From Rhodospirillaceae bacterium (GTDB taxonomy: Bacteria > Pseudomonadota > Alphaproteobacteria > Rhodospirillales_A > Casp-alpha2): 8,909 bases of DNA. Positions 1-6,125 of the stretch are shown here, piece by piece. The notes under the pieces were generated by a model. That model was not told the DNA's origin and searched no databases. It saw only the letters and a program-made list of their open reading frames with translations. Numbering within the stretch: position 1 is the stretch's first letter; each line of letters opens with the position of its first letter. The stretch spans positions 25,236-34,144 of the forward strand of contig DNMS01000079.1 in assembly GCA_003488105.1 (NCBI GenBank), written 5' to 3'. Position numbers and translations under genes: made by a program.

Positions 1-417
1 GAACAGCAGTTCCCAGGCGGTAATCGAGGTCAGCGGCAGGGCCGCCGCCTGGGCATGGTCGAGGGTCTTGGGTTTGCGGCCGACGATGCGCTGATCGACG
101 ATGTGCAACTCGCTATTGGTGCCGGGACGCCCGATGGCGCCGGCATAGAACACGTCGTCGCCGGGCTGAAACAGGGTGACGCCGCTGCCGACCGCCTTGA
201 CCGTGCCGGACGCGTCCCAGCCGAGAACCTTGTGCCCCGTTTCCGGCTCGGCCCGCATGCGGACCTTGGTGTCGACCGGGTTGACGGAGACGGCGGCCAC
301 CTCGACCAGCAGGTCGTTGGCGCCGAGGTCAGACGCCGTCGGGTCCGGCAGGTCGATGTCTTCGAGCGATTTCGGATCGTCAATGGGTAGGCTCTTGGCG
401 TAGCCGATGGCACGCAT
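1..417 (-). CDS. Zinc-type alcohol dehydrogenase / quinone oxidoreductase-like protein (MDR superfamily), N-terminal part
   Basis: Partial gene: the first 139 codons are present and the rest lies beyond the left edge. The product begins [15 protein letters not shown] and contains [10 protein letters not shown] (about residues 44-53), LGWDASGTV (about 65-73), a PGDDVFYAG turn (about 85-93) and [10 protein letters not shown] near the cut. From knowledge of the family this matches the 'zinc-binding alcohol dehydrogenase family' subgroup (adh_fam_1) of medium-chain dehydrogenases, NAD(P)H-dependent enzymes that act on quinones or reactive carbonyls. The part seen is the GroES-like catalytic domain; the Rossmann domain is missing. 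The cysteine-rich structural zinc site of classical alcohol dehydrogenases is not visible, which favours a quinone-oxidoreductase-like enzyme despite the family name. The start is supported by AGGAG six bases upstream of ATG. The gene is divergent from an HxlR regulator, which probably controls it. The substrate cannot be read from the sequence. Confidence 0.88.
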   Translation of the reverse strand, partial: MRAIGYAKSLPIDDPKSLEDIDLPDPTASDLGANDLLVEVAAVSVNPVDTKVRMRAEPETGHKVLGWDASGTVKAVGSGVTLFQPGDDVFYAGAIGRPGTNSELHIVDQRIVGRKPKTLDHAQAAALPLTSITAWELLF

Positions 418-551
418 GTCGGTTCTCCTGGTACAGGTCGCTGTTGGGCGATATATTGCTTGTATAATGGATTAGAGCAAGTACGCACATTAAATGCTTA
501 TAGGAACATTTTGGATACTGTAAGAGAATCCCCGATGTCATGGAGCCTCAG
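418..551. promoter_or_regulatory. Shared divergent promoter/operator region between the dehydrogenase and hxlR
   Basis: This AT-rich stretch separates the two divergent genes. A perfect TATAAT lies at 463-468 within an inverted repeat TTGCT (456-460) / AGCAA (476-480). On the minus strand TTGCTC (480-475) followed after 17 bases by AATATA is a plausible promoter for the dehydrogenase. The words GCTTGTATAATGG (458-470) and GCTTATAGGAA (496-506) look like degenerate copies and may be regulator half-sites. HxlR proteins commonly bind the intergenic region they share with a divergent oxidoreductase gene. Exact -35/-10 pairs are uncertain. Confidence 0.5.
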
Positions 552-953
552 ATGACCCTTGCCAAGCCGGTGCCCGCCGCCGAAACGCCCGATCCGGGCC
601 GGATGCCGCGGTTTTCGCAGTACGATTGTTCCCCCGGCTGCCCTGTCGAGGCGGCGTTGGAACAGATCGGCGGAAAGTGGAAAGGGGTGGTGCTGTACCA
701 TCTGGCCGACGGCACCAAGCGCTTCAGCGCACTTAATCGACTGGCCGGGTCGGTCACGCAGCGCACCCTGACCAAGCAGCTGCGCGAGCTTGAGGCGGAT
801 GGAATTATCAGCCGGACGGTCTATCCCGTGGTGCCGCCGAAGGTCGAATATGCGCTAACGCCCAAGGGCGAGTCGTTGATCCCGGTGATCATGGCGTTGC
901 GGGATTGGGGCATGGCCCATGCCATGCCGACGGTCCCGGCCGAGTCTGTTTAG
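552..953 (+). CDS. HxlR-family (DUF24) winged-helix transcriptional regulator, probable redox/quinone sensor
   Basis: A 133-residue protein with the full HxlR signature: CPVE and IGGKWK (near residues 30-45), then KRFSALNRL, the recognition-helix region TLTKQLRELEADGIISR, the wing PVVPPKVEYALT and a closing ALRDWG. These DNA-binding dimers regulate neighbouring oxidoreductase genes. The cysteine in CPVE lies where the redox-sensing cysteine of YodB, HypR and QorR is found, and a second cysteine precedes it (CSPGC), so thiol-based sensing of quinones, aldehydes or oxidants is a reasonable inference. I chose ATG 552 because GGAG lies six bases upstream; an in-frame ATG at 540 would add four residues but has only AAGAGA well upstream. 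The gene is divergent from the dehydrogenase gene, its likely target. It is followed by an unrelated non-coding region, so it is probably a single-gene unit with no visible link to cyanate use. Confidence 0.9.
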   Translation: MTLAKPVPAAETPDPGRMPRFSQYDCSPGCPVEAALEQIGGKWKGVVLYHLADGTKRFSALNRLAGSVTQRTLTKQLRELEADGIISRTVYPVVPPKVEYALTPKGESLIPVIMALRDWGMAHAMPTVPAESV

Positions 954-969
954 CGCGTCGCGTTCTTGA

Positions 970-997
970 AGGCATTATATGCCTAAATTTTATGCCT
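970..997 (+). terminator. Small palindrome and T-rich tail after hxlR, possible weak terminator or operator
   Basis: AGGCAT (970-975) and ATGCCT (979-984) form a perfect six-base inverted repeat with a TAT loop, followed by AAATTTT. It begins 17 bases after the hxlR stop. TATGCCT occurs again at 991-997, giving a direct repeat of the right arm. The stem is short and only moderately GC-rich, so a regulator binding site is an equal alternative. Confidence 0.35.
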
Positions 998-1099
998 CAT
1001 GTTTATGTATGACTATTTTTTATGCGTTCGTGCGGCCCACCGTTACCGCAACCGTTAAAAATATCCAGCAATATCAATAATCTGAACGCCACCACCGAG

Positions 1100-1116
1100 T
1101 TGGCACGGGCCTTGAA
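1100..1116 (+). promoter_or_regulatory. Near-consensus sigma-54 (RpoN) promoter-like site upstream of nasT
   Basis: TTGGCACGGGCCTTGAA matches the sigma-54 pattern YTGGCACG-N4-TTGC, with the -24 GG and the -12 element at the correct spacing. The single mismatch is serious: the -12 GC dinucleotide reads GA. Nitrogen genes are often read from sigma-54 promoters activated by NtrC, which fits the gene downstream, but I see no clear NtrC palindrome upstream. Transcription would begin near 1125-1130 and leave a leader of about 165 bases. Confidence 0.4.
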
Positions 1117-1152
1117 ATAGGAACTGTGCCGGAACGCTATGCCGTCCGGCGA

Positions 1153-1186
1153 CCTCTGCGCCCAAGGACGGGCGACCTTACAGAGG
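1153..1186 (+). promoter_or_regulatory. Hexaloop hairpin in the nasT leader, ANTAR-target-like
   Basis: CGCCC (1159-1163) pairs with GGGCG (1170-1174), leaving the six-base loop AAGGAC (1164-1169). Flanking CCTCTG (1153-1158) and CAGAGG (1181-1186) form an outer perfect six-base stem. Loop position 1 is A and position 4 is G, the two bases conserved in RNA hairpins bound by ANTAR proteins. Known targets have two such hairpins; I find no second good one here, so NasT autoregulation is only a hypothesis. Confidence 0.35.
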
Positions 1187-1291
1187 CCATTTGCCCCATG
1201 ACGGGCTGGAATGCCGGCTGAGGCCGGGATTTGTAGCTTTCGCCGCCGAACCTTTCGGCGGTCTGGAATGGAATACGGGGCGACCACGGTC

Positions 1292-1897
1292 ATGCAAATT
1301 CGTCTGATGACGCCAGTTGGCACCAGCGTTCTCGTGGTCGAGCGGGACCGCCCGCGCGCCGAGGCGACCAAGCGCCTGCTGGTCGAGCAGGGCTACAGCG
1401 TCACCGGCCTGCTGACCGACATCAGCCGGTTCGCCGAGGCCGTCGCCCAAACCACCGCCGATGCCATCATGATCTATGCGACCGAGCCCGATAAGGACTT
1501 GCTGGACGCGCTGCGCGCCCTGCCGACGGAGCAGCGCCGCCCGACCATCCTGATCACCGAGGACGGCTCCACCGACGCCATCCACCAGGCCGTCGCTGCC
1601 GGGGTCAATGCCTGCGTCGTGGTCGGCGTCAACGGCAACCGCATCCGCTCCGCCATCGATCTGGCCAAGGCCAACTTCTCCAATACCCGGGGGCTGCGCG
1701 AGGAACTGGACGAGGCGCGCAACGCGCTGCGCGACCGCAAGGTCATCGAGCGCGCCAAGGGCATCATCATGCGCGAGCGGGCCCTGGACGAGGACGCGGC
1801 CTATACCCTGCTGCGGACCCGCGCCATGCAGCGCGGCGTGCGCCTGGTGGTGGTCGCGGAAATGGTCAACGAGGCTGCCGAGGTCATGCAGCTGTAG
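1292..1897 (+). CDS. nasT: NasT-like ANTAR-domain response regulator / transcription antiterminator
   Basis: A 201-residue protein, the usual NasT length. Residues about 11-120 form a receiver-like domain (TSVLVVERDRPRAEATKRLL at the start), followed by a helical linker and a C-terminal ANTAR domain at about 143-200 with VIERAKGIIM, AYTLLRTRAMQRG and RLVVVAEMV. NasT family proteins bind paired hexaloop hairpins in leader RNA and stop premature termination of nitrogen-assimilation transcripts; the sensor NasS normally holds them inactive. Where the receiver phosphoacceptor Asp is expected (DAIMI-x), my alignment gives Tyr62, suggesting a phosphorylation-independent pseudo-receiver. No nasS lies in the window. 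The operon downstream has a terminator-bearing leader, the expected target. The start is uncertain: ATG 1292 gives the family-like N terminus, with GGGGCG upstream; ATG 1268 (eight residues longer) and ATG 1307 are alternatives. The strong hairpin at 1243-1261 argues against an earlier start. Confidence 0.87.
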   Translation: MQIRLMTPVGTSVLVVERDRPRAEATKRLLVEQGYSVTGLLTDISRFAEAVAQTTADAIMIYATEPDKDLLDALRALPTEQRRPTILITEDGSTDAIHQAVAAGVNACVVVGVNGNRIRSAIDLAKANFSNTRGLREELDEARNALRDRKVIERAKGIIMRERALDEDAAYTLLRTRAMQRGVRLVVVAEMVNEAAEVMQL

Positions 1898-2123
1898 GGA
1901 TTTCGCCGCCCGGCGCCCCCGGAAAGCGGGGTCAGGCGACGGCGGCACCAGAGTTTGGCGGTTGGACGATGACGCCCGACCGCTGGAGAACCGAGACGGG
2001 CGACGATGAGGTCGTCGGGCTCATACAGGGGGACGATGACGGCCCCCGACAGGACCAGGACGTCCATCGACGGGACCGCGGAAGCGGCCGCCGCGTTGGG
2101 CGTTTTTTTTATGGAGTAAATCA
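1898..2123 (+). promoter_or_regulatory. Structured 5' leader of the cyanate operon, candidate NasT-controlled attenuator
   Basis: These 226 bases between nasT and the transporter are dense in inverted repeats and end in an intrinsic-terminator-like element. Elements seen: CCCC/GGGG around 1916-1931 just after nasT; GGCG (1957-1960) / CGCC (1973-1976); CGACGA (2001-2006) / TCGTCG (2012-2017); GGGGG (2028-2032) / CCCCC (2043-2047); and GTCC (2062-2065) pairing with GGGAC (2072-2076, one bulged G) around the loop ATCGAC, which has A at position 1 and G at 4. The word GACGATGA(C/G)G appears three times, at 1965, 2002 and 2032. The arrangement fits ANTAR-mediated antitermination. No convincing promoter is seen inside, so transcription may read through from nasT. 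Confidence 0.55.
2089..2110 (+). terminator. Leader terminator (attenuator) directly before the cynA ribosome binding site
   Basis: CGCC (2089-2092) can pair with GGCG (2099-2102) around a six-base loop, followed at once by eight T residues (2103-2110). The alternative stem CGCGG (2077-2081) / CCGCG (2091-2095) uses two of the same C residues, so the two structures exclude each other, as expected for terminator and antiterminator. The terminator stem is short by itself. GGAG at 2113-2116 and the start codon at 2124 follow, so this cannot be the end of a finished operon; it would act as a gate. Confidence 0.55.
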
Positions 2124-3755
2124 ATGGGCGCTTTTGCAAACCCGTTTGATCCCGACAAGCTCTTGTGGAACGGCTGCCCCTGCGGGCAGCACCGTTCCAT
2201 CATCGAGCACAACATGGCCATGGCCGCGGCGCAGGGTAAGGACGCGTCGCGGTTCCAATGTTCGGAAGACGTGGACCGCGCGGAGGCCACGTCCGCTGCT
2301 GGGGCCGCCGGCTCGGGCCACAGCGCGGCCAACTGCTTCGACCCGTCCTGCCAGGAAGCCGCCTGCGTGTCCATGCGTCAGGCCGCCGAAGCAAACGGCC
2401 AGGGCGACATGATGCGGGCCGTCCAGAACCATCAGCAAGAGATGGCCGACCTGGAGGCCGAACCGGAAGCCTCGGACCTGGAATCCTCCATGTCCCGGGC
2501 CGTCGAGTCGGCCGTCATGCAGGGACTGTTCGGCGGCGACATGCACCGCCGGGCATTCCTTAAGGCGGTGGGTGCGGGGACGGCTTATGCCGCCATCGCG
2601 TCCATGTTCCCGCTGGAAGAAGCCAAGGCCATGGCGGTCGAAATGGCCCAGGCCGGCGGCAAACTTGAAAAGACCAAGCTGAACGTCGGTTTCGTGCCGA
2701 TCACCTGTGCGACGCCGATCATCATGGCCCATCCCATGGGCTTTTATAAGAAGTACGGCCTCGACGTTTCCGTGATCAAGACGGCCGGCTGGGCCGTGTC
2801 CCGCGACAAATCGCTTTCCGGCGAATACGACGCGGCGCACATGCTCACGCCCATGCCGCTCGCGATCAACATGGGGGCGGGCTCGACCAAGGTGCCTTGG
2901 ACCATGCCGGCGGTGGAAAACATCAACGGCCAGGCCATCGTGCTGTCGACCAAGCACAAGGACAAGAACGACCCGAAGATGTGGAAGGGCTTCAAGTTCG
3001 CCGTGCCGTTCGAGTATTCCATGCACAACTTCCTGCTGCGCTACTACGTGGCCGAACACGGCCTGGATCCCGACAAGGACATCCAGATCCGCGTCCTGCC
3101 GCCGCCGGAAATGGTCGCCAACCTGCGGGCGGAAAACGTCGACGGGTATCTGTCGCCGGATCCGTTCAACCAGCGCGCGGTCTATGACGGCGTCGGCTTC
3201 ATCCACAAGCTGACGAAGGACATCTGGGACAAGCATCCCTGCTGTGCCTTCGCCGCCTCCAAGTCCTTCATCGACAGCAACCCCAACACCTTCCTGGCGT
3301 TGTGGAAGTCGATCATGGAAGCCACCGACTTCGCGTCGGTCAAGGCCAACCGTAAGGAAATCTCCAAGGCGATTTCGCCGAAGAACTACCTGAACCAGCC
3401 GGTCACGGTTCTGGAACAGGTGCTCGTGGGGACTTATGCGGACGGCCTCGGCAATGTGAAGAAGGTCCCAGATCGGATCGATTTCGATCCGTTCCCGTGG
3501 CACTCCATGGGGGTGTGGATCCTGACGCAGATGAAGCGCTGGGGCTATATCAAGGGCGACGTCGACTACAAGCAGGTCGCCGAAGAGGTCTATCTCGCCA
3601 CCGATGCGCAGAAGCTGATGGCCGAGATGAAACTGACCGGTCCATACGGCACGCCGCCGAAAACGACCTACGAAACCTACAACATCATGGGCAAGACGTT
3701 CGACGCCGCGAAAGCGGAAGAATACGTCGAGTCCTTCGCCATCAAGAGAACGTAA
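2124..3755 (+). CDS. cynA: CmpA/NrtA-family ABC transporter substrate-binding protein, probable cyanate-binding protein with Cys-bearing N-terminal extension
   Basis: A 543-residue protein. Residues about 183-543 are the NrtA/CmpA-type binding fold: KLNVGFVPITCATPIIMAHP, EYDAAHMLTPMPLAINMGAG, PEMVANLRAENVDGYLSPDP and HPCCAFAASK. This family binds nitrate, bicarbonate or cyanate outside the inner membrane; the adjoining cyanase favours cyanate. A twin-arginine motif, RRAFLK, lies at 142-147, followed by a mildly hydrophobic Ala-rich stretch, so export by Tat is suggested. Unusually, about 140 residues precede it, with six cysteines (18, 20, 46, 71, 76, 81; CPCG and C-x4-C-x4-C), an acidic, Ala/Gln-rich stretch and a predicted helix. 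G/C-biased third positions show that this part is truly coding. The start is well supported: GGAG seven bases before ATG 2124, just after the attenuator. An internal ATG at 2541 (residue 140) sits just before the RR pair but lacks a strong Shine-Dalgarno sequence. The symbol is assigned by operon context. Confidence 0.88.
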   Translation: MGAFANPFDPDKLLWNGCPCGQHRSIIEHNMAMAAAQGKDASRFQCSEDVDRAEATSAAGAAGSGHSAANCFDPSCQEAACVSMRQAAEANGQGDMMRAVQNHQQEMADLEAEPEASDLESSMSRAVESAVMQGLFGGDMHRRAFLKAVGAGTAYAAIASMFPLEEAKAMAVEMAQAGGKLEKTKLNVGFVPITCATPIIMAHPMGFYKKYGLDVSVIKTAGWAVSRDKSLSGEYDAAHMLTPMPLAINMGAGSTKVPWTMPAVENINGQAIVLSTKHKDKNDPKMWKGFKFAVPFEYSMHNFLLRYYVAEHGLDPDKDIQIRVLPPPEMVANLRAENVDGYLSPDPFNQRAVYDGVGFIHKLTKDIWDKHPCCAFAASKSFIDSNPNTFLALWKSIMEATDFASVKANRKEISKAISPKNYLNQPVTVLEQVLVGTYADGLGNVKKVPDRIDFDPFPWHSMGVWILTQMKRWGYIKGDVDYKQVAEEVYLATDAQKLMAEMKLTGPYGTPPKTTYETYNIMGKTFDAAKAEEYVESFAIKRT

Positions 3756-3766
3756 GGGGCTTATCC

Positions 3767-4606
3767 ATGTCCATGTCACTGCAATCCCGTGCCATTGTCC
3801 TGTCGATCGCGCTGTTCTTCGCCTTCGCCGGTCTGTGGCAACTGTTACTGCCCGCCGGCACGGGATCGGCGGCGGACATGGACCCCGCTTACGCCGCCTT
3901 GATGGGGGCTACGGCCAAGGGGGCCTCGGCAATGCCGGGGCCCCTCGAGGTCGGCAAGCAGATCTGGGAGCACGTTCTCAATCCCTTCTACGACGCCGGC
4001 CCCAACGACAAGGGCATCGGCATTCAGCTGGGCTATTCCATCCTGCGCGTTCTGGTCGGGTTTTTCTTCGCTGTGATCGTGGCCTTGCCGCTCGGTTTTT
4101 TGATCGGCATGTCGCCGCTGTTCTACAAGGCGCTCGATCCGTTCATTCAGATCATGAAGCCGGTCTCGCCGCTGGCCTGGATGCCGCTCGCCCTCTACAC
4201 GATCAAGGATTCGATCATTTCCTCCGTGTTCGTGATTTTCATCTGTTCGGTCTGGCCGATGTTGACCAACACCGCCTTCGGTGTCGCCAGCGTGCGTAAG
4301 GAATGGCTGAACGTGGCCAAGACGCTCGAGGTCGGCCATCTGCGCACGGCCTTTCGCGTGATCCTGCCGGCGGCCGCCCCCAGGATCATGACCGGCATGC
4401 GGATTTCCGTCGGCATCGCTTGGTTGGTCATCGTCGCGGCCGAGATGCTCGTGGGCGGTACGGGCATCGGCTACTTCGTGTGGAACGAATGGAACAACCT
4501 GTCGATCACCAACGTGATCGCCGCGATCTTTTTCATCGGCCTGATCGGCATGGTGCTGGACCTGATGCTGTCCTACTTGGCGCGTCTCGTCACCTATGCC
4601 GAATAA
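3767..4606 (+). CDS. cynB: NrtB/CynB-type ABC transporter permease, probable cyanate permease
   Basis: A 279-residue inner-membrane protein of the binding-protein-dependent permease family (SsuC/NrtB branch). A first membrane helix (about 9-28) is followed by a roughly 60-residue region exposed outside the membrane, rich in Ala/Gly, then about five more helices (about 88-116, 133-147, 150-170, 211-232, 247-270). The EAA loop that docks on the ATPase is visible at about 179-207: [12 protein letters not shown], then [11 protein letters not shown], with the conserved Gly190 and the I-L-P trio. Length and topology match NrtB. Eleven bases separate it from the binding-protein gene, and AAGGGG, overlapping that stop codon, lies seven bases before ATG 3767. 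An ATG two codons later is an alternative start. It would form the channel with the ATPase that follows; substrate is inferred from context. Confidence 0.92.
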   Translation: MSMSLQSRAIVLSIALFFAFAGLWQLLLPAGTGSAADMDPAYAALMGATAKGASAMPGPLEVGKQIWEHVLNPFYDAGPNDKGIGIQLGYSILRVLVGFFFAVIVALPLGFLIGMSPLFYKALDPFIQIMKPVSPLAWMPLALYTIKDSIISSVFVIFICSVWPMLTNTAFGVASVRKEWLNVAKTLEVGHLRTAFRVILPAAAPRIMTGMRISVGIAWLVIVAAEMLVGGTGIGYFVWNEWNNLSITNVIAAIFFIGLIGMVLDLMLSYLARLVTYAE

Positions 4607-4625
4607 AAGAAAGAACGGAGCCAAG

Positions 4626-5555
4626 ATGATGTCCGACAGCATGAACAATCCCTCCCAGCCCCGCATCCGCGTCGAAGGCCTGGCGCAGCGCTTTCCGACC
4701 CCGGACGGATCGGGTGAGACCACCGTTTTCGAAGACATCTGGTTCAGTGTGGAGCCCGGTGAGTTCGTCTGCCTGATCGGTCATTCCGGCTGCGGCAAGA
4801 CGACCCTGTTGAACATTCTGGCGGGTCTGGCCACGGCCAGTTCCGGCAACGTCATCGTGTCGGGCCAGGAAGTCACGGGCACCTCGCTGGAACGCGCCGT
4901 GGTGTTCCAAAGCCACGCCCTGATGCCGTGGATGACGGTGATGGGCAACATTGCCTTCGCCGTGCGTTCGAAATGGCCGCGCATGGCCAAGGCGGAGATG
5001 CTCAAGCATTGCCAGAAGTTCATCGACCTGGTGCATCTGACCGGCTCGGAAAACAAGAAGCCGTCGCAGCTGTCGGGCGGCATGAAACAACGCGTCGGCA
5101 TCGCCCGCGCCATGGCCATCGAGCCGCAGATCATGCTGTTGGACGAACCGTTCTCGGCGCTCGACGCGCTGACCCGCGGGTCCCTGCAGGACGAGCTTCT
5201 CAGCATTTGCGCCGAGACCGAGCAGACCGTGTTCATGATCACCCATGACATCGACGAGGCGATCCTGCTGGCTGACAAGATCATCCTGATGACCAACGGG
5301 CCGGATGCGCGGATCTGCGAGATCGTCGAGAACTCGCTGCCGCGCGACCGCACCCGCGGCAACATGCATACCCAGGATAATTATTATCCGGTGCGCAATC
5401 ACCTGATCGAATTCCTGGTCAACCGCTCGGTGGGCTTCAAGGACGAACTGGCCTCTCCCGATTACGACCCCCGGCATCCGCCCGTCGTGCGCCCCACCGT
5501 CACCACCGACGAAGCCGGTGAAACCGGTACGGGCGTGCTGCGCGCGCAGGCTTGA
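4626..5555 (+). CDS. cynD: NrtD/CynD-type ABC transporter ATP-binding protein, probable cyanate transporter ATPase
   Basis: A 309-residue ATPase with every expected motif: Walker [10 protein letters not shown] (52-60), Q-loop Gln95 in [11 protein letters not shown], signature LSGGMKQR (149-156), Walker B and D-loop [10 protein letters not shown] (171-180) and switch His207 in MITHDID. It powers uptake through the permease encoded 19 bases upstream. It is a single-domain protein without the NrtA-like C-terminal domain of NrtC, so it resembles NrtD/CynD; the last 60 residues are a Pro/Thr-rich tail with no motif I recognise. The start at 4626 follows GGAG with a five-base spacer; ATG 4629 is equally possible. 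An in-frame ATG at 4596 would overlap the permease and add ten basic residues, which is less likely. The cyanase gene follows after 42 bases. Confidence 0.93.
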   Translation: MMSDSMNNPSQPRIRVEGLAQRFPTPDGSGETTVFEDIWFSVEPGEFVCLIGHSGCGKTTLLNILAGLATASSGNVIVSGQEVTGTSLERAVVFQSHALMPWMTVMGNIAFAVRSKWPRMAKAEMLKHCQKFIDLVHLTGSENKKPSQLSGGMKQRVGIARAMAIEPQIMLLDEPFSALDALTRGSLQDELLSICAETEQTVFMITHDIDEAILLADKIILMTNGPDARICEIVENSLPRDRTRGNMHTQDNYYPVRNHLIEFLVNRSVGFKDELASPDYDPRHPPVVRPTVTTDEAGETGTGVLRAQA

Positions 5556-5597
5556 ACCCGACATACCCAAACGTCATCAACGAAGGAGACCCCTTAA

Positions 5598-6047
5598 ATG
5601 ACCCGCGCCGAACTGACCGAAAAGATCGTCACCCACAAAATCATGAAAGGCATCAAGTGGGCCGACGTCGCAGAAAAGGTCGGCCATTCCAAGGAATGGG
5701 TGACCGCCGCCTTGCTGGGCCAGATGTCCATGACCAAGGATCAGGCAACCGCGGCGGCCAACGCCATGGGCCTGAATCTGTCGGAAGAAGAAATCGCCAT
5801 GCTGATGACCGTGCCGTCGCGCGGTTCGCTCGAAAGCGCGGTTCCGACCGATCCCCTGATCTACCGCCTCTATGAACTGGTCAGCGTCTACGGCACCACC
5901 TTCAAGGCCCTGATCGAAGAAGAATTCGGCGACGGCATCATGTCGGCCATCGACTTCGAAATGGACATCGACCGCAAGGCCGACCCCAAGGGCGACCGCG
6001 TGGTCATCACCCTGAACGGCAAGTTCCTGCCCTACAAAGTCTACTAG
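5598..6047 (+). CDS. cynS: Cyanate hydratase (cyanase)
   Basis: A 149-residue cytoplasmic enzyme that converts cyanate and bicarbonate into carbamate and CO2; carbamate then breaks down to ammonia and CO2. The N-terminal part is a helix-turn-helix-like bundle (KWADVAEKVGHSKEWVTAAL, about 20-39), followed by the catalytic domain: DPLIYRLYELVSVYGTTFKA and FGDGIMSAIDF. The catalytic residues known from the E. coli enzyme (Arg96, Glu99, Ser122) correspond to Arg90, Glu93 and Ser116, a constant offset of six, so the enzyme should be active. The protein ends in the typical NGKFLPYKVY. The family forms decamers and needs no metal. AGGAG lies nine bases before ATG 5598. Being last in the transporter cluster, it defines the operon as cyanate use. 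A carbonic anhydrase (cynT), often linked to cyanase to recycle bicarbonate, is not in the window. Confidence 0.97.
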   Translation: MTRAELTEKIVTHKIMKGIKWADVAEKVGHSKEWVTAALLGQMSMTKDQATAAANAMGLNLSEEEIAMLMTVPSRGSLESAVPTDPLIYRLYELVSVYGTTFKALIEEEFGDGIMSAIDFEMDIDRKADPKGDRVVITLNGKFLPYKVY

Positions 6048-6059
6048 AAAACCTGAATA

Positions 6060-6078
6060 GGCCTCCAACGGCGGAGCC
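6060..6078 (+). promoter_or_regulatory. Hairpin with AACGGC hexaloop between cynS and hupE
   Basis: CTCC (6063-6066) pairs with GGAG (6073-6076) around the loop AACGGC (6067-6072); GG/CC extends the stem past a bulged C (6062). Loop position 1 is A and position 4 is G. The same loop within the shared word CCAACGGCGG tops the much stronger hairpin before cobW. No T-run follows, so it is not an ordinary terminator. The stem is short and the element may be chance. Confidence 0.3.
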
Positions 6079-6125
6079 CGTCCGTCACGCAATGAAAATT
6101 CATCAGTACAGAGAGGTACCTACCC

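Larger units (their letters stand above)
954..1291 (+). other. Non-coding region between hxlR and nasT (nasT promoter and 5' leader)
   Basis: About 340 bases without a convincing gene. The first 120 bases are AT-rich compared with the surroundings and hold the post-hxlR palindrome. The middle has a sigma-54-like site at 1100-1116. The part after it is rich in inverted repeats: GCCGGA (1128-1133) / TCCGGC (1145-1150), the hexaloop hairpin within 1153-1186, CCGGC/GCCGG with a four-base loop (1214-1227), and a perfect eight-base-pair hairpin with a CCT loop (1243-1261). An in-frame upstream ATG at 1211 for nasT exists but would code for residues that do not resemble a receiver domain, so I treat this stretch as untranslated leader. 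Confidence 0.6.

Noticed and set aside
1200..1230. Dispersed repeat unit resembling the common inverted repeats around CCGGC/GCCGG in proteobacterial intergenic DNA
   Set aside because: Only one copy is in the window, so repeat status cannot be supported.
1943..1959. Second sigma-54 promoter before the cyn leader (CGGCACCAGAGTTTGGC)
   Set aside because: The distance between GG and GC is two bases too long and the first element is imperfect.
2028..2047. Guanidine-II (mini-ykkC) riboswitch, suggested by ACGA between G and C runs
   Set aside because: That motif needs paired hairpins with four-base ACGR loops; here the loop is ten bases and the companion hairpin does not fit.
1969..2412. Leader-peptide or larger coding frame in the cyn leader running into cynA
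   Set aside because: Its product is low-complexity and arginine-rich, has no credible ribosome binding site, and continues out of frame through the true cynA start.
2121..3779. Very long open frame on the minus strand opposite cynA
   Set aside because: It mirrors the codon phase of a GC-rich gene and its product resembles no protein family; the plus-strand product is clearly a binding protein.
6060..6100. Rho-independent terminator after cynS
   Set aside because: The hairpin there is not followed by a T-run; read-through into hupE remains possible.
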